Of a stretch of DNA of 64,000 bases, positions 11,344 to 22,583 are shown one piece after another. Position numbers and translations under genes: made by a program. The DNA lies in assembly GCA_031002005.1 (NCBI GenBank), contig JARYHS010008074.1:266353930-266417929 (forward strand), written 5' to 3'. This stretch comes from Vandiemenella viatica. Lineage: Eukaryota > Arthropoda > Insecta > Orthoptera > Morabidae. The notes under the pieces were generated by a model. It saw nothing but the letters and a program-made list of their open reading frames with translations. It was not told the origin of the DNA and did no database searches. The first letter of the stretch is position 1, and every line of letters begins with the position of its first letter.

Positions 11344-11505
11344 AATGGAGAAGTTGTATGTGACATTGCAACAACGAATCAGTGGCATTTTGATGTTTCA
11401 TGGTGCCCTCGAAACCCAGCTTTGATTGCAAGTTCCAGCTTTGATGGACATGTCAGTGTCTATTCCCTTACTGGGGGTACTCAACAAGCTCAAACAAGCA
11501 ATAAG
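11344..11505 (+). CDS. Sec31: Sec31 internal exon (last WD40 blade)
   Basis: Sec31 forms, with Sec13, the outer cage of COPII vesicles that bud from the endoplasmic reticulum. This 54-codon exon reads NGEVVCDIATTNQWHFDVSW, then a CPRNPALIASSSFDG stretch, then HVSVYSLTGG. That is the final blade of the Sec31 N-terminal beta-propeller, where animal orthologues carry the same W-F-D-x-x-W-C-P-R-N-P block. It is bordered by TTTCAG on the left and GTCAGT on the right and starts and ends in phase 0. The preceding exons (earlier WD40 blades) were not found in the upstream 11 kb, so the gene enters the window inside an intron. The 2.7 kb intron that follows leads to an exon that continues the family sequence. 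Confidence 0.93.
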
Positions 11506-12677
11506 GTCAGTGTGTAGTAAATCTAAGTTTTAGTAATGTGATTAGTTTGAAACATGCTTTCACTATTAGTTATAAGTATTGTTTGGATCTTTATGACTAG
11601 TCATATTTTTTTCCTGCTTTCTTTTTATCTCTAATGCTCAATTAAACACACCGGTTAAACATTTCTGAATGTATTTAAATGTATTCTATACAGTATATAA
11701 ATCCATACTTAGGCCATTTTCCTGATTTTGTTCATATTAGAATAATATTTACAGTCATATTTTGAGGAAAAATCTGCTAATTTTTTAATAGGAGTGGAAT
11801 TCACTAGAAGTTGTAGGTGAGAAGAAACTAAGATAATCATTCACAGAAATGTACTCCTATTATACATTAGGGGAAAAAACAAATCTAATAGTCACTGAAT
11901 TGGTCAGAATTCACAAATAAAGAATTAAAGTAATACATTATTTTCACTCTCTTAAAAGTTAATGTTCTGCTCACCTTTTATTCTTGACAATGTAGCAGCA
12001 TCATGCCAGTGTTGATTGGCATCAATCAGTGTCTCACTATCACCAATAATTTTGAAAACTATCCTCAGTCATCATTAAATCTGCATTGGATCAGAAAGTA
12101 CCGCCATTCCGAAAACAAAATTTTTTTAAATCGCGAAATTATTGAGTTATGTAAAGAAATTTGGAGTGGAGTATTTTAGTACAGACAAAAGAGTTGTTTT
12201 CTGTAAATTATGTGAAATTAATGTGATCCCAACAAAATGATTGAAATTTTAATTTTCCATTGGTGCAGTGAGTGCATGGAAGCAAATTATGCTGACTACA
12301 TGAAAGCAACTCTACTGGATAAAATAAATTACGTATAATTGAGCATCTTTTAATGTATAGTAAATTTAAATGTTTTTTTTCATATTTTGTTACTTTTAGG
12401 TCATATTTACCTCTTTTTAAGGTCATATTTACCTATTTTTAAGGTCATATTTGTATGCATATTTTTCTGTTTTTTGTCATAAAGATCCGAACCCTAGTTA
12501 TAAGTTTATCGAAATTATTTGCTATCTGATGTTTAACTCTTCCTGTGTTCATTTATAGTAGAAAATAATGAGTGCACTCTTACATAATCAATGGAAATGC
12601 ATTGTAGGTTGTGCACAAGCAATTGACTGTTTTATAACACCAGGTGATCTTGAAGATTTTGAAATTTTATTGATGTA
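11506..12677. other. Sec31 intron, no recognised element
   Basis: Left part of the 2.7 kb intron. It includes a short triple repeat of GGTCATATTT(A/G) near 12400-12455 and ends at the Tigger-like insertion. No coding sequence is supported. Confidence 0.55.
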
Positions 12678-13641
12678 CAGTAGAACTCCAATTATCCGAA
12701 CTCTGACTATCCGAATCGCTGAATATCTGAATCGTTTTTTTAACTCGTTTCACCGAAGAATTGTTTTTACTGCCGAACGTCACACGCTTGTTGCATCCAA
12801 TGTACCAGTCTGTTATTGAAACCATGAAACACCATTACAGAAGGCAACTTTTAGGGAAACTTTTGGTGGAGGGCGTTCGCTAACCACAAATAAATAAGCT
12901 TGGAGCTCACATTAAGATGCGCGTGGAACAAGTTGAAATGCATACCAACTGAAGAAGAGAAAAAAAAGGAGAAAAAGGAAAAAGAAGCTCAGCAGAGACA
13001 GGAGAAGATGTGGATGACGTGTCACTTGAGGAATTCAGAAACATTCTTTTGAAAGTTCCTGGATGGTCAGAAGTTAGTGCTGAAGATATAGGAGAGTGGG
13101 TGGTGTGTTATTCATCACACACTGGGTTTGAAAATCTAAATGATGATTAGCTTATTGAAAGTGTGAGAGAAGAAAGTGTTGAGGAAGAAGATGACCTTAA
13201 TGTCTAAGTTGAAGCAGACATGGGACCATCAGCTAGTGAAGCATTTGCTGGTCTTGAAACTGCGTTGAAGTGGATGGAGCATCAGCCTGATTATGACCGC
13301 ATGCAACTTCCCACTTTCATGCAGTTGTCTGAAAACGGATGAATATAGTCAACCAGCTTACTTTGACAGAGACGTTTAGCAAGCAATGACTTTTATTTAC
13401 AGTACGGTACATACATACTGTACAGCACTTATAAGTACGCTTAACATGTAAAAGTGTTGCCTTCTCATTTAATTAATTAAAAGCTCTTTTTCTTTAAAAA
13501 TAGTTTCTTCTTCCATTTTGAACATACATACAGTAATTAATTAAAATAGACCCTTTTTGGAAAAAAAATCCAACTATCCAAATTTTTTATTATCCAAATG
13601 GGGTCCAGTCTCAATTGATTCCAATAATTGGAGTTCTACTG
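12678..13641 (+). mobile_element. Tigger/pogo-like Tc1-mariner element, internally deleted
   Basis: It starts CAGTAGAACTCCAATTATCC and ends with CCAATAATTGGAGTTCTACT followed by G, near-perfect inverted ends flanked by TA on both sides (12676-12677, 13642-13643), the target duplication of Tc1/mariner elements. Subterminal TATCCGAA/TATCCAAA repeats are typical of the pogo/Tigger branch. At 964 bases it lacks the DNA-binding and most of the DDE part of the transposase. Confidence 0.85.
13010..13342 (+). pseudogene. Tigger/jerky-like transposase C-terminal remnant
   Basis: The frame reads DDVSLEEFRNILLKVPGWSE, then EWVVCYSSHTGFENLND, stops, LIESVREESVEEEDDLNV, a stop, then SASEAFAGLETALKWMEHQP and ends at TGA 13340. 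The acidic segment followed by a helical GLETALKWMExQ tail is characteristic of pogo/CENP-B-like transposases and their host relatives. Two in-frame stops and loss of the catalytic domain make it dead. Confidence 0.75.
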
Positions 13642-13642
13642 T

Positions 13643-14198
13643 ATTCCAGCAAAGTCAGTTTAAACCAAATGAGTAACTACCCTGTTTCCTTATCACTGCC
13701 ATCAATGTAGGAATATGAATGAGTTCATACATTCAAACTTACTGTAAAGAGTTAACAATGCCAATTATAATTGGCATTTATATAACTTCTAAAAGCGATT
13801 AAATCTGAAAAAAAATCAAATTGTTTAAAAAGCCATGGTGTTTTAAATTAACATAAAAATTTTGAAGAAGTTATATACTAGTCAAAATCATTAATCACAT
13901 CAGGGCAGAACCTTAACTGAGAATACATAGTTTGTATGGGCAAGTGCCAAAACTTTGAAACCATTCACTAAATTGAGAAAAACTGTAATTTGATATGGGT
14001 TGTGGTAGCTCCTGAAACTTTCCAATATTAAAAAGAATATTGTATGAAGAACACATTGTCATATGCTCAATCCTGCAGCAGTTTTATTAAAACATTTAAT
14101 TAAGTATTTAAAGCAGTGCAGCAGTAGTGTACTACCATCTGTTCGAGACCCCTGCAATTGATCACTCTAATGATGAGACTGATTTTTTTTTTTTGCAG
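13643..14198. other. Sec31 intron, no recognised element
   Basis: Intron sequence up to the T-rich acceptor at 14181-14198; no repeat or gene seen. Confidence 0.6.
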
Positions 14199-14324
14199 AT
14201 TGCAGATTCATTTCCAGGAATGGATACGTATGTACAGGCTCCATTACCAACTCAGCAGCAAGTCACTGTTGATTTACGTAAGCCACCTAAGTGGCTCCGA
14301 AGACCAATTGGTGCCTCTTTTGGA
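14199..14324 (+). CDS. Sec31: Sec31 internal exon (propeller exit, insertion blade start)
   Basis: This 42-codon exon begins IADSFPGMDTYVQAPLP and ends with the PPKWLRRPIGASFG block typical of animal Sec31. In the family, PPKW-RRP-GASF leads from the propeller into the insertion blade that completes the open Sec13 propeller. The acceptor is a T-run followed by GCAG and the donor is GTAAGA. Phase is 0 at both ends, so it joins cleanly to the exon ending TSNK upstream and to the FGGKLVTF exon downstream. The proline and glutamine-rich start (PLPTQQQ) is a low-complexity linker. The intron that follows is about 23.1 kb and carries most of the mobile elements described here. Confidence 0.93.
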
Positions 14325-14730
14325 GTAAGAGTGTAAAATATTATATACTATATTGACAGATATCTATCAGTTTTTTATGGCCTCTGAGACTTCTCCTTCC
14401 CCTGATTCCATTCTTTTCTATCACAGAATTACTCTTTTTTATGACCTCATTCTTTAATCCCAGGCTTAAGCTCCTCTAAACAGTGTGTAATGTAATGTTC
14501 CATGTTGAGGTAAATATTTGTAAAAATGGTCAACTTAACAGCAAAAGAAGTCTCAATAACTTTGTTATGCATTATACTATAACAGACAATTTTGGATAAA
14601 TAATTGTTATCAACTAGAGTTTGATACAGAATTCATATAGCAAAAGAAGCTCATTGAGCAATCATCTTCTTCCAAGGCTGATACGAATATTGCCTAAGCA
14701 TGTAGGTTCGCTATTTGTCTAAAGTCTTAT
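14325..14730. other. Start of the 23 kb Sec31 intron
   Basis: AT-rich intron DNA following the GTAAGA donor; nothing further recognised before the SINE at 14733. Confidence 0.55.
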
Positions 14731-14732
14731 GA

Positions 14733-14965
14733 CTGAGTGTGGTGGGTGAGCGGTAACACACTGCCCCCACATTTGGGAGGATGCCGGCTCAAATCCCCTT
14801 TCCCACAGTACAATTTCATTTTCTATGGTTTCCTTAAATCACTCCAAATGAATGCTGGGATGCTTCCTTCAAAAGGTGATGACCAAATTCCTTCCCATTC
14901 ATTACTCCTAGTCCATTCCCACCTCTAATGATCTAGATGTCTAAGAGGCATAAAGCCAAAAAGCA
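14733..14965 (+). repeat. tRNA-derived SINE copy
   Basis: A tRNA-like head with box A region TGGGTGAGCGGTAACACAC and box B GGCTCAAATCCCC is followed by the body shared by all copies here: CTATGGTTTCCTTAAATCAC, TCCAAATGAATGCTGGGATG, CTTCCTTCAAAAGG, then a CCTTCCCATTC stretch and a tail ending TAAAGCCAAAAAGC. It is diverged from the copy at 54945, and is non-coding despite a spurious 63-codon frame. Confidence 0.8.
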
Positions 14966-15940
14966 CTCTGATTTTAATAAACATTTTGGGAAGAAACATT
15001 AATTTACTAGGATTCACGTTAACACATCTTGTTCAGTATCAACAGTCCTATCACTCATATTAAGCTTGCCACAGGTTTCATAGTTACCAGTACAGACAAT
15101 CTCAATAAAATTTGAATACCACACTCTAAAACAATTAAATTCTGACACTGATCATACTTTAGTCACATGTGAATGTTCATTGTTCTTTAACGGGTATTTT
15201 TGCTTCATGGCACCAATTCATACACTGGACTTTCTCTTTAATTGATGTAATTTTGATACTGGAAGGTTACAGAACTGTAACATTACAAGCATAGTAAGAA
15301 TGAAACAATGGAGTTAGTTGGAATAACATGTCAAATTAAAAACTAATTAAAAAACACATATTCTCTCCTGTTTAAACTCCTGTGTTCTGATTTTCCTTGA
15401 TAAGTGTAAGGCTTCACGGTCACCATGTACTATTAGTCAGTTTGCTCATCATTATTAATCTTCAAGTATACTCACACTTGTTCATGTGGACAGAGCATCT
15501 ATCCTTTTCATTTTCGTGTTTTAATTACATTAATGTATTGCTACTTCACCCTGTTAATCTGTTATCACTACTTGATAATCAGCATGATAAAGACATAGTG
15601 AAAACTTCCCATCTTTTGTATAATACTGTTACTTATCATTCTCCATGTTGTTAATGATGGGCAACACCCCTTTTCTCAATTGGTACTTTGTTGTTTTAAG
15701 TACACATGTTATTTTTAACCCCACATTATCCCTTCCTTTTAGTCCTTACAGTATTTTACAGGTTCAGATGCTTGTCTTTCATGTCCTTCCACAGAAATGC
15801 TGTAGAGACACTCAAAGCTTTCTGAAAATTCCTTAATTGTAAAAAAACCCAAAAAAAACCCCTACTTTCATCCTGCCCAGTAAAAATACACCCATTTTCT
15901 TCTTACAGTTCTCATCTGCTCTGATGTCTGTTAGCCAAAT
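14966..15940. other. Intron DNA without recognised element
   Basis: AT-rich with several short open frames of no recognised homology; A-rich patches near 15840-15862. Confidence 0.5.
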
Positions 15941-15944
15941 CCTT

Positions 15945-16150
15945 TATTGTCGGCCTTGCATTCAGGAGGATGTGGGTTCAAATTCCCATCTGGGTATCCA
16001 GATTTGGGCTTTCCATGGTTTCCCCAAACCACTCCAGGTGAATGCTGGGATGGTTCCTTTAAAAGGCCATGGCCAAATTCCTTCCAGTTACTTGCCCCCT
16101 ATCCTTTCCTGCCTGTAATAATCTCGACAAGGTGTAAAGCTAAAAGCAAA
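15945..16150 (+). repeat. tRNA-derived SINE copy, head truncated
   Basis: Begins within the tRNA-like region (GGCCTTGCATTCAGGAGGAT) and carries box B GGGTTCAAATTCCC, then TCCAGATTTGGGCTTTCCAT, CCACTCCAGGTGAATGCTGG and the AAAGGCCATGGCCAAATTCC block, ending with TAAAGCTAAAAGCAAA and a short TA run. Same orientation as Sec31. Confidence 0.8.
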
Positions 16151-16955
16151 TTTATATATATATATATTGTGGGAATGACTTCTTTCTTTTGAAGATCGGT
16201 CCTCCTCCTCATAATACTTTTATCAGCCCTTGAGGTGTTACAGCAGACACCCAGCCTTAAGAACATATTTTTCTATAAACACTTCATGCTTACTCCAGCA
16301 GAACATCTCGAGTAACCTTTCTTTGCGGTAGTCTGTGCTTCGAGAACTCTAGCATGTATCAATCCTGTACAACCTAGTCCAGTCATGTAACTGGGGAAAC
16401 CTGTCCCACTGTTTGACCTGCTATGTATGCTCACCCCATTTTATATTTTCATATCATTTTACCTGCTTTCACTTTCTCCAAGTTCATATGTAGGTTTCAC
16501 CATGAACAGTTTGCCCAACAGTTTTAAGAGTTGCAGGAGAATAATCTAGACCATCCATTGTCTGACAATGCCAGTTTCAATCAGCTATCATTGTATTTCC
16601 AGAAACTATACTTATCCTCTCCTTCTAAACTCCCCATTTGGTACTTATAAATGTCAGGACTAGATACTCTCCTATCCTCAATCTCCAGTAATTTTTTATC
16701 ATTGGTTAGCTGATCACATTGTTCAGTAATAATTTGTTTAATATTTTTTATTTTTTTATTATTTCAAATCTATTTAATCATTTCCAGTGGTGTCAAGTTT
16801 TTATAATTATTGTTTCTCAGCCATTCACATAATAACCTTGGGCATGTGGATCCACATAAACTTGCTAGGAAACGAATGGTTTCCTTTCCAATTTTTTTTT
16901 GTAAAATATTTATGTGAAGGCACTCTAAAGTGGGTACATTAAACATAACATGGAA
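16151..16955. other. Intron DNA without recognised element
   Basis: No gene or bounded repeat recognised; slightly more C-rich than its neighbours. Confidence 0.45.
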
Positions 16956-16959
16956 AAAT

Positions 16960-17412
16960 AGTGCTTAAATTTTTGTACTCGTATCCCTTCTTCAACAAAA
17001 TAGTGAGGTAGTTGCCTTGTGGAGGCTAGCATTTATATACATATAAGATAGGAAAAGGACAGATGACCCGTCACCACAGATGAAGGCAGGAGGGCGAGAT
17101 AAACACGTGAAAAACACAAAAACAAAACAAACTGCACAGTATTTCGGTGAGAAACCTTATTCATGTGATCACAACACAGCACATGATTCATGTGGTGGGG
17201 CGGGTTGTGATCACATCTCCCCCCCCCTTTCCCCCCCATATGTCTTGCCTCTCACATGAATAAGGTTTCTCACCGAAATATTGTGCAGATTGTTTTTTTT
17301 TTTTTTTTTTTTTTACGTGTTCATCTCGTCCTTCTGCCTTCATCTGTGGTAAGTGACAGGTCATCTCTCCATTACCTATCTTATTTTTAGTGCCCAATGG
17401 CAGTTTCTTTGT
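16960..17412. repeat. Penelope-type inverted terminal repeat pair with hammerhead-like core
   Basis: Left arm from about 17040: AAGATAGGAAAAGGACAGAT, GACCCGTCACCACAGATGAA, GGCAGGAGGGCGAGAT, then a CACGTGAAAAACACAAAA stretch and CAGTATTTCGGTGAGAAACC. Right arm, ending about 17390, is the inverse. At the inner ends CATGAATAAGGTTTCTCACC followed by GAAATATTG (17253-17282 plus, 17132-17162 minus) matches CUGAUGA-stem-GAAA with substitutions; GGT and ACC can pair as a short stem II. The centre has C-runs (17219-17239) and a T-run of about 26 (17287-17312). No coding sequence lies between the arms. Confidence 0.65.
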
Positions 17413-18069
17413 TTCCATTTATATATATCTTTATCTATAAAACGAAAACCAGAGAGATTTGTAGTATAAAAACTCGGGAACTATGGAGCAGATTTCGATG
17501 GGGTTTTCACTGTTTTAAAGCTTAGAACCTTAATTCACTTGTCTGACATGTCTTATGTTTCAACATTAAATAATGTAGAACCATTAAATGAAATTCTGAA
17601 CGTATGGTGAGGAATTCCACAGGAGTAATCACCAGATGGCGCATACATCGCACCAAACACACAACTACAATACAATATCTCTGACCATAGCCTTTAATGA
17701 GCAGTTTACAATAATAACAATTTTTTCATACTTTACAATAAACAAAACTTGAAATATTATTTCCTTTAATATGGGGTGTTTAGTTTTTAAATGCTTCGAT
17801 GGCTGTATTGAATGCGAGGAATTAATAACAAGAAATCAGTAGAGATTTTCTTTGCCCATTTCTGGCAATGTCTTTGACCATGAGCTTTAGTATTTGTCTC
17901 TGATATCTATCTTACTTAGTGTTCTACGATAATAATTTTCTGGATAAATTACGTTCATACAGGTAATTAATTCGTACGCTGATGTTTTTTTTATTATTTA
18001 AAGTGTGTATTCAACCTTTAGTGTTAGGAATAATAACGGCATCAGGTGTTTGGAGCTGATAGATTCATT

Positions 18070-20140
18070 CCGTTCGCAGTAATTAATAAGTACGGTGATG
18101 TTTTTTTTTTATCATTAGAAGTTTGTGTTAACTCTTTAGTGTTGAGAATAATAACGGCTTAGGCCAACTGAACACTTTTTGGTATTAGGCTGCACTTTTG
18201 TGCTATACGCGCGTGTTTGTGACATAATCTAGGTATTATTCATTTTATATTTTATCGCGTTATTTAGAAATGCAATAGTTTTTAACATCAACAGAAGTTT
18301 GTGTTATGTCCTTACTGTTGGAAAGTAACCCATTATGACAACTGAGCGTTTATTGGAATTAAAGTCTGCACTATACATTTAAGTTTCTGACATAATCTTC
18401 CCTTAATTCATATTATAATGTATTGCCTTGTTCAATATAGCAGTTTCTACGTCTACCGTGGCAGCGTAATTTGATGATGAATTCTTATATAACTGAATGA
18501 GACAGATTGAATTTTTTTTACTGCTTAATGTCTCTTAACAGCAAGGTCTCAGAGACGGGAAAGGATGGGGGGGGGGGGCAAGGAATGGGAACAAATTCGG
18601 CCATGGCCTTTTGAAGGAAGCATCCCGGCATTCACCTGGAGTGATTTGGGAAAACCATGGAAAACACAAATCTGGTTGCCTGTACAGGGATTCGAACCGC
18701 AGTCCTCCTGAATGCGAGGCCAGAACGCTAATCGTTATACCACCACTCTCAGTACAGATTGTAAAAACAAATTACGTATCTCGCTTAGTTCTCGAGATAT
18801 TGAATGTAAAAAATTATTTATAGGTATAGTTTTCTTTTCTTTTTCACGGCGATTGTTTTCTGCTTGAAACTACGTTTCAACTTGACCATAACTGCTAGAA
18901 AGAAAACAAAACACCCTTCATACATGTACAGCGTGTAGTGCCTTGTAGATTTTTTTTCTTGTCCAGGTTGCATTTCAAACTTACCTCCTCAATTTAGAGA
19001 TTCTCAAGAACAAAGCAAGATATCCCAATATTTTACTCTTCTCTTTCATTGTGTTTCGTCCAGTTAGATAAGACTACATCGTCGATTTGGCTTATTCGCA
19101 ATTTTTTTCACATCCAAGCCGCATTTCAACCTAGCCATGTCAACTGTGAAATAACATTTAACGAGAAGTTTAATCAAGATATATAAAAAAATCTTAAATT
19201 TTCATTTGTCTTGCGGTATTACATAGGAATCCTCACGGAATTGCAACGTCGTAATTAATACATGCACTGATAGTTTTTTTTTATCATTAGAAGTATGTAT
19301 TAAACCTTTAGTGTTGAGAATAATAACGGCTTAGGACAACTGAATGTTTTTTTGGTATTTACGCCGATGGTTTTTTGGTATTAAGCTGCAATTCTGCGCT
19401 ATACGCGCGTGTTTCTGGTGTAATTTAGCTTTTATTCATTTTATATTTTATCGCGTTGTTTAGTAATGCAATGGTTTTTAACATAAACAGAAGTTTGTTA
19501 TGTCCCTACTGTTGGAAAGTAACCTATTATGACAACTGTTTTTTTGGCATTGCATTCAGTGTTATACACTTGAGTTTCTGACATAATCTAGCTTTTATTA
19601 ATTTCATAATTTATTGAATTGTTTAGTAATGCAGGTTTCACCTAAACCATTGTGCCGCAATTTGATGATGAATTCTTATATAACTCAATGAGACAGATAT
19701 AAAGTAAAAAGATACACATATCGCTTAGCTCTCGAGATATCGAAAGTCAAAAATTATTTATAGGTAGGGCCTATAGTTTCTTTTTCTTTTGACAACGATT
19801 TTCTTCTCTTTCAAACTGAATTTCAACTTGACCACAACCGCTAGAAAGAAAACAAAACTCCCATTGTACATGTCCAGCTTGTAGTACCTTGTGACTGGAT
19901 TTTTTTGGTCCAGGTTGTATTTCAAACTATCAACTTCAATTTAGAGATACAATATCACAAGGAAAAAGCAATATTTTAGATTTCACTTTCAATGTGTCTC
20001 GTCAAGTTAGATAAGAATCCATCGTCTGGTTTAACGAGAAGTGTAAACAAGATATTTAGATAAAATCTTCAATTTTGATTTGTCTTGTGGTGGTACATAA
20101 GAATACACCATCAAATTGCAACGCCCCAGTTAAAAGATTT
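18070..20140 (+). repeat. Tandem duplication of about 1.2 kb inside the Helitron
   Basis: Blocks repeat in the same order. GTTGAGAATAATAACGGCTT is near 18130 and 19312. Next come GGTATTAGGCTGCA/TTAAGCTGCAATT with TATACGCGCGTGTTT near 18185 and 19380, then the AATTTGATGATGAATTCTTA block near 18470 and 19655. CTCGAGATAT with AAAAATTATTTATAGGTA follows near 18790 and 19732, and the AACTTGACCATAACTGCTAG equivalent near 18880 and 19828. A third partial unit of the first block lies near 17955-18055. The second copy lacks the SINE present in the first. Confidence 0.75.
18540..18772 (-). repeat. tRNA-derived SINE copy inserted in Helitron
   Basis: On the minus strand: box A region TGGTATAACGATTAGCGTTC, then CTCGCATTCAGGAGGACTGC, box B GGTTCGAATCCC, then the body ATTTGTGTTTTCCATGGTTT, TCCCAAATCACTCCAGGTGA and CCTTTTGAAGG region, and a C-run (18566-18577 as G on +). 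The tail lies near 18540. It is absent from the equivalent place in the duplicated Helitron block near 19700. Confidence 0.85.
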
Positions 20141-20394
20141 TTCATAAAAGATTATTCACATGTTTCTGGGTTGGACGAATACTTTTATAGTAGTAAATCG
20201 ACATGGATTTTTGTTTCCTTGTGAAGAAAGTTTAAATTTGTTCTTATGATCCACGATGGTAATTTCAACATTTCTGAGATACAAAAAGTTAACTCAAATG
20301 GCAAAAATACTCTGTCAGGCGAAAAAGGGGGTGTAGAGAAATTGCTACAGGGGTGCTCTATTGCAATTAATCAAACTATAACAGCGCAGCTTGA

Positions 20395-20550
20395 ATGGGT
20401 GAATGGTAGCGCTCAGGCATTGCACTCGAGAACACCCGTATTCAAATCCCCTGTCCGCCATCTGCCCATCCAGTTTTCGGTTTTACATGGTTTCACAAGC
20501 AAAATACTCAGGATGTGATGGATACCCCTTGGGCCCGGAGCTCAACATCA
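20395..20550 (+). repeat. Possible tRNA-like SINE relative
   Basis: GAATGGTAGCGCTCAGGCAT resembles a tRNA box A region and GTATTCAAATCCCC a box B; then CCATCCAGTTTTCGGTTTTA and CATGGTTTCACAAGCAAA recall the body of the SINE family at 54945 but are strongly diverged. It sits just before the inner Helitron start. Confidence 0.45.
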
Positions 20551-21889
20551 AATTTTATATAAATATCACCAAATCTATAAAACGAAAACTGGATAAATTT
20601 GTCTTATAATAACTCGGAAACTACAGAGCGGATTTCGATGGAGTTTTCACTGTTTTATAGCTTAGAATCTCAATTCAGTTTGGCGTCTTACGTTTCAATG
20701 TTAAATAATGCAGGAGCATTAAATGAAATTCTGAATGCATGATGACGAATCCCAAAGTTGGAAGGATCAGATGTTGCATACTTCGCACTAAACATACAAC
20801 TACAACGTCTCTGACCATAGCCTTTAATGATAGCAATAACTTTACAATAATAACTATTTTGCACACTAAACAAAACTTGAAGTATTCTTTCCATAAGTTC
20901 GGGATGTTCAATTTTTAAACGCCGTAGATAGCTGAAGAAACAACAGATTTTTTTTTTTTTAAGCATGATCTCTGGACAGTGTATCTGGCTATCGTCAATA
21001 GTATTCTGTCTACGATGATACTATTCTGGATTCACTTTTGATATTTGTATAAAAGGATGAATCTGTGGAGTTAAAGTATCTGGCGTTTCGAGTAAAAAGT
21101 ATATTCACTTCGCAGTTGAATCGAATGTGAGTTTCCAGCATAATCTAGCGTTTTTCAGTAACCTAATAATGCAATTTCTTAACCAAATTAATGAAGCTTG
21201 ATATACATGAATCTTTTCAGACGACTGAAAATAGTGTACGTGCAAATGAACTTCAACCCACCAGCTTCTTGCTACGGGACGGATGAATCTTGCTTGGTTT
21301 GCTTTAATTATGAATAAAGTTTGTGCGAATTTTATGAAACTTTGAGTAAATGTTTCTCATTGCGGGAATAAAAATAGGGCATGGGTAAATCTACGCCAAC
21401 TATACTGGGCAACGCCGGGAACTCCGCTAGTATTATAATAATAAAAATGAGCAGGAAAATGCTTTAAGGCAATAAAACTAATGGAGGATAGGGAAATATG
21501 ACCCAGCACTTACCATAAATGAAAGAGGCTGGGAATGACAAAAAAAAAAAAACCACACACATACACACCCAAGAAAAGTACAATATTTTGGTGTATATAA
21601 ATAGTAGAGATAATAAGTGCTGGGTCTGGTGGGAAGAATTTATTGGAGATTGAGGCCTGGAGGATGTCTGGTGTCCAGGATATTCTGATAGGCTAGTTCC
21701 CATCTTCATAGTTCGGAGGAGGTTGTGGCATCGGGGAAAACTTAGATTGCCCTAACTGAGAAGTAAATGTTAAAATTATTCAGTTTTTGGGAACTGGCTT
21801 GTTTTTCAACTGGATGGGCCTCATTATTAGTATATACTATCTGCCTGTGGCCATTCATTCTGATAGGGAGTGTGTTAGTAGTGAGGCCT

Positions 21890-22330
21890 TTAAATAAATG
21901 AGCTAGAGTAATGGAGGCATGTAAGTTGATATATGAAGTGTTTTGTTATGCAAGTTGCATTACCAATGATGGGGAATGTTTCACCATTGGTAGGGTTGGA
22001 GTAAGTGGTAATAGCAGGATGCATGCTGCATGTTTTACAGTTTGCTCTGTTGCATGGGAACGATCCCTGTGGTAATTTGGGTGAATTACTGGGTGAGTAC
22101 TTGTGAACCAAGATTTTTTTAGATTTGGTGGTCTGCTAAAACACGTGTGTGGGGCAGTGGGTAGGATTTTATGGAGAATGGTGCACACTCCAGGGATGGA
22201 ACATAGGAAGTCATGCCCACGGCGAAGGATTAGGTTAATAGACACAAGACCAGAGAAGAACTGAGTGATGAAAGTGGGGCTGCGGTTAGTTTCATGGGCT
22301 ACCGCCTTGGAGTGGCTGTGCATGGGAAGG
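21890..22330 (-). pseudogene. Penelope-like RT C-terminus and GIY-YIG start, frameshifted
   Basis: Frame one (22323 down to about 22110) gives FSGLVSINLILRRGHDFLCS and LHKILPTAPHTCFSRPPNLK, the thumb-to-linker part of Penelope reverse transcriptase with its conserved RRPPNL-like string. After a frame change it continues FPCNRANCKTCSMHPA, the CxxxxCxxC...H zinc-binding linker preceding the endonuclease, then NGETFPIIGNATCITKHFIY, QLTCLHY, the start of the GIY-YIG domain. The catalytic GIY-YIG tail is gone. Confidence 0.8.
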
Positions 22331-22583
22331 GCTATAACATGAAAGATTTGTTTGTGTACTAAGTCGGGGTAGCTGTGCGAGATCAGAGCTGCAGACAGGT
22401 TTTGTGTGTATTGGGAAAGTGATTCTTCATCAGAGCAGATGCACCTTCCACGGACGGCCAGACTGTACGGAAGGAAACATTTGATGTGGGAGGGATGACA
22501 ACTGTACGCCGAAATATTTTTTTTCGTGTTCGTCGTTCCCAGCCACCTTCATCTGTGGTAAGTGTTGGGTCATATTTCTCTAT

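Larger units (their letters stand above)
17434..21430 (+). mobile_element. Non-autonomous Helitron(s) with nested or duplicated 5' end
   Basis: It starts TCTATAAAACGAAAACCAGA after an A and ends GCAACGCCGGGAACTCCGCT then AG, with T following, matching the A|TC...CTAG|T rule of Helitrons. The GC-rich GGGCAACGCCGGG just before CTAG is typical of arthropod Helitron 3' ends. A second 5' terminus, TCTATAAAACGAAAACTGGA, lies at 20574, followed by the same AACTCGG-AACTA-GAGC-GATTTCGATGG text as the first. So 20574-21430 is probably a complete short Helitron and 17434-20570 a longer related copy whose own 3' end is missing. No Rep/helicase coding sequence is visible. Confidence 0.75.

Noticed and set aside
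17188..17418. Minus-strand lysine-rich open frame
   Set aside because: The poly-lysine comes from a T run of about 26 in a terminal repeat; no domain is present.
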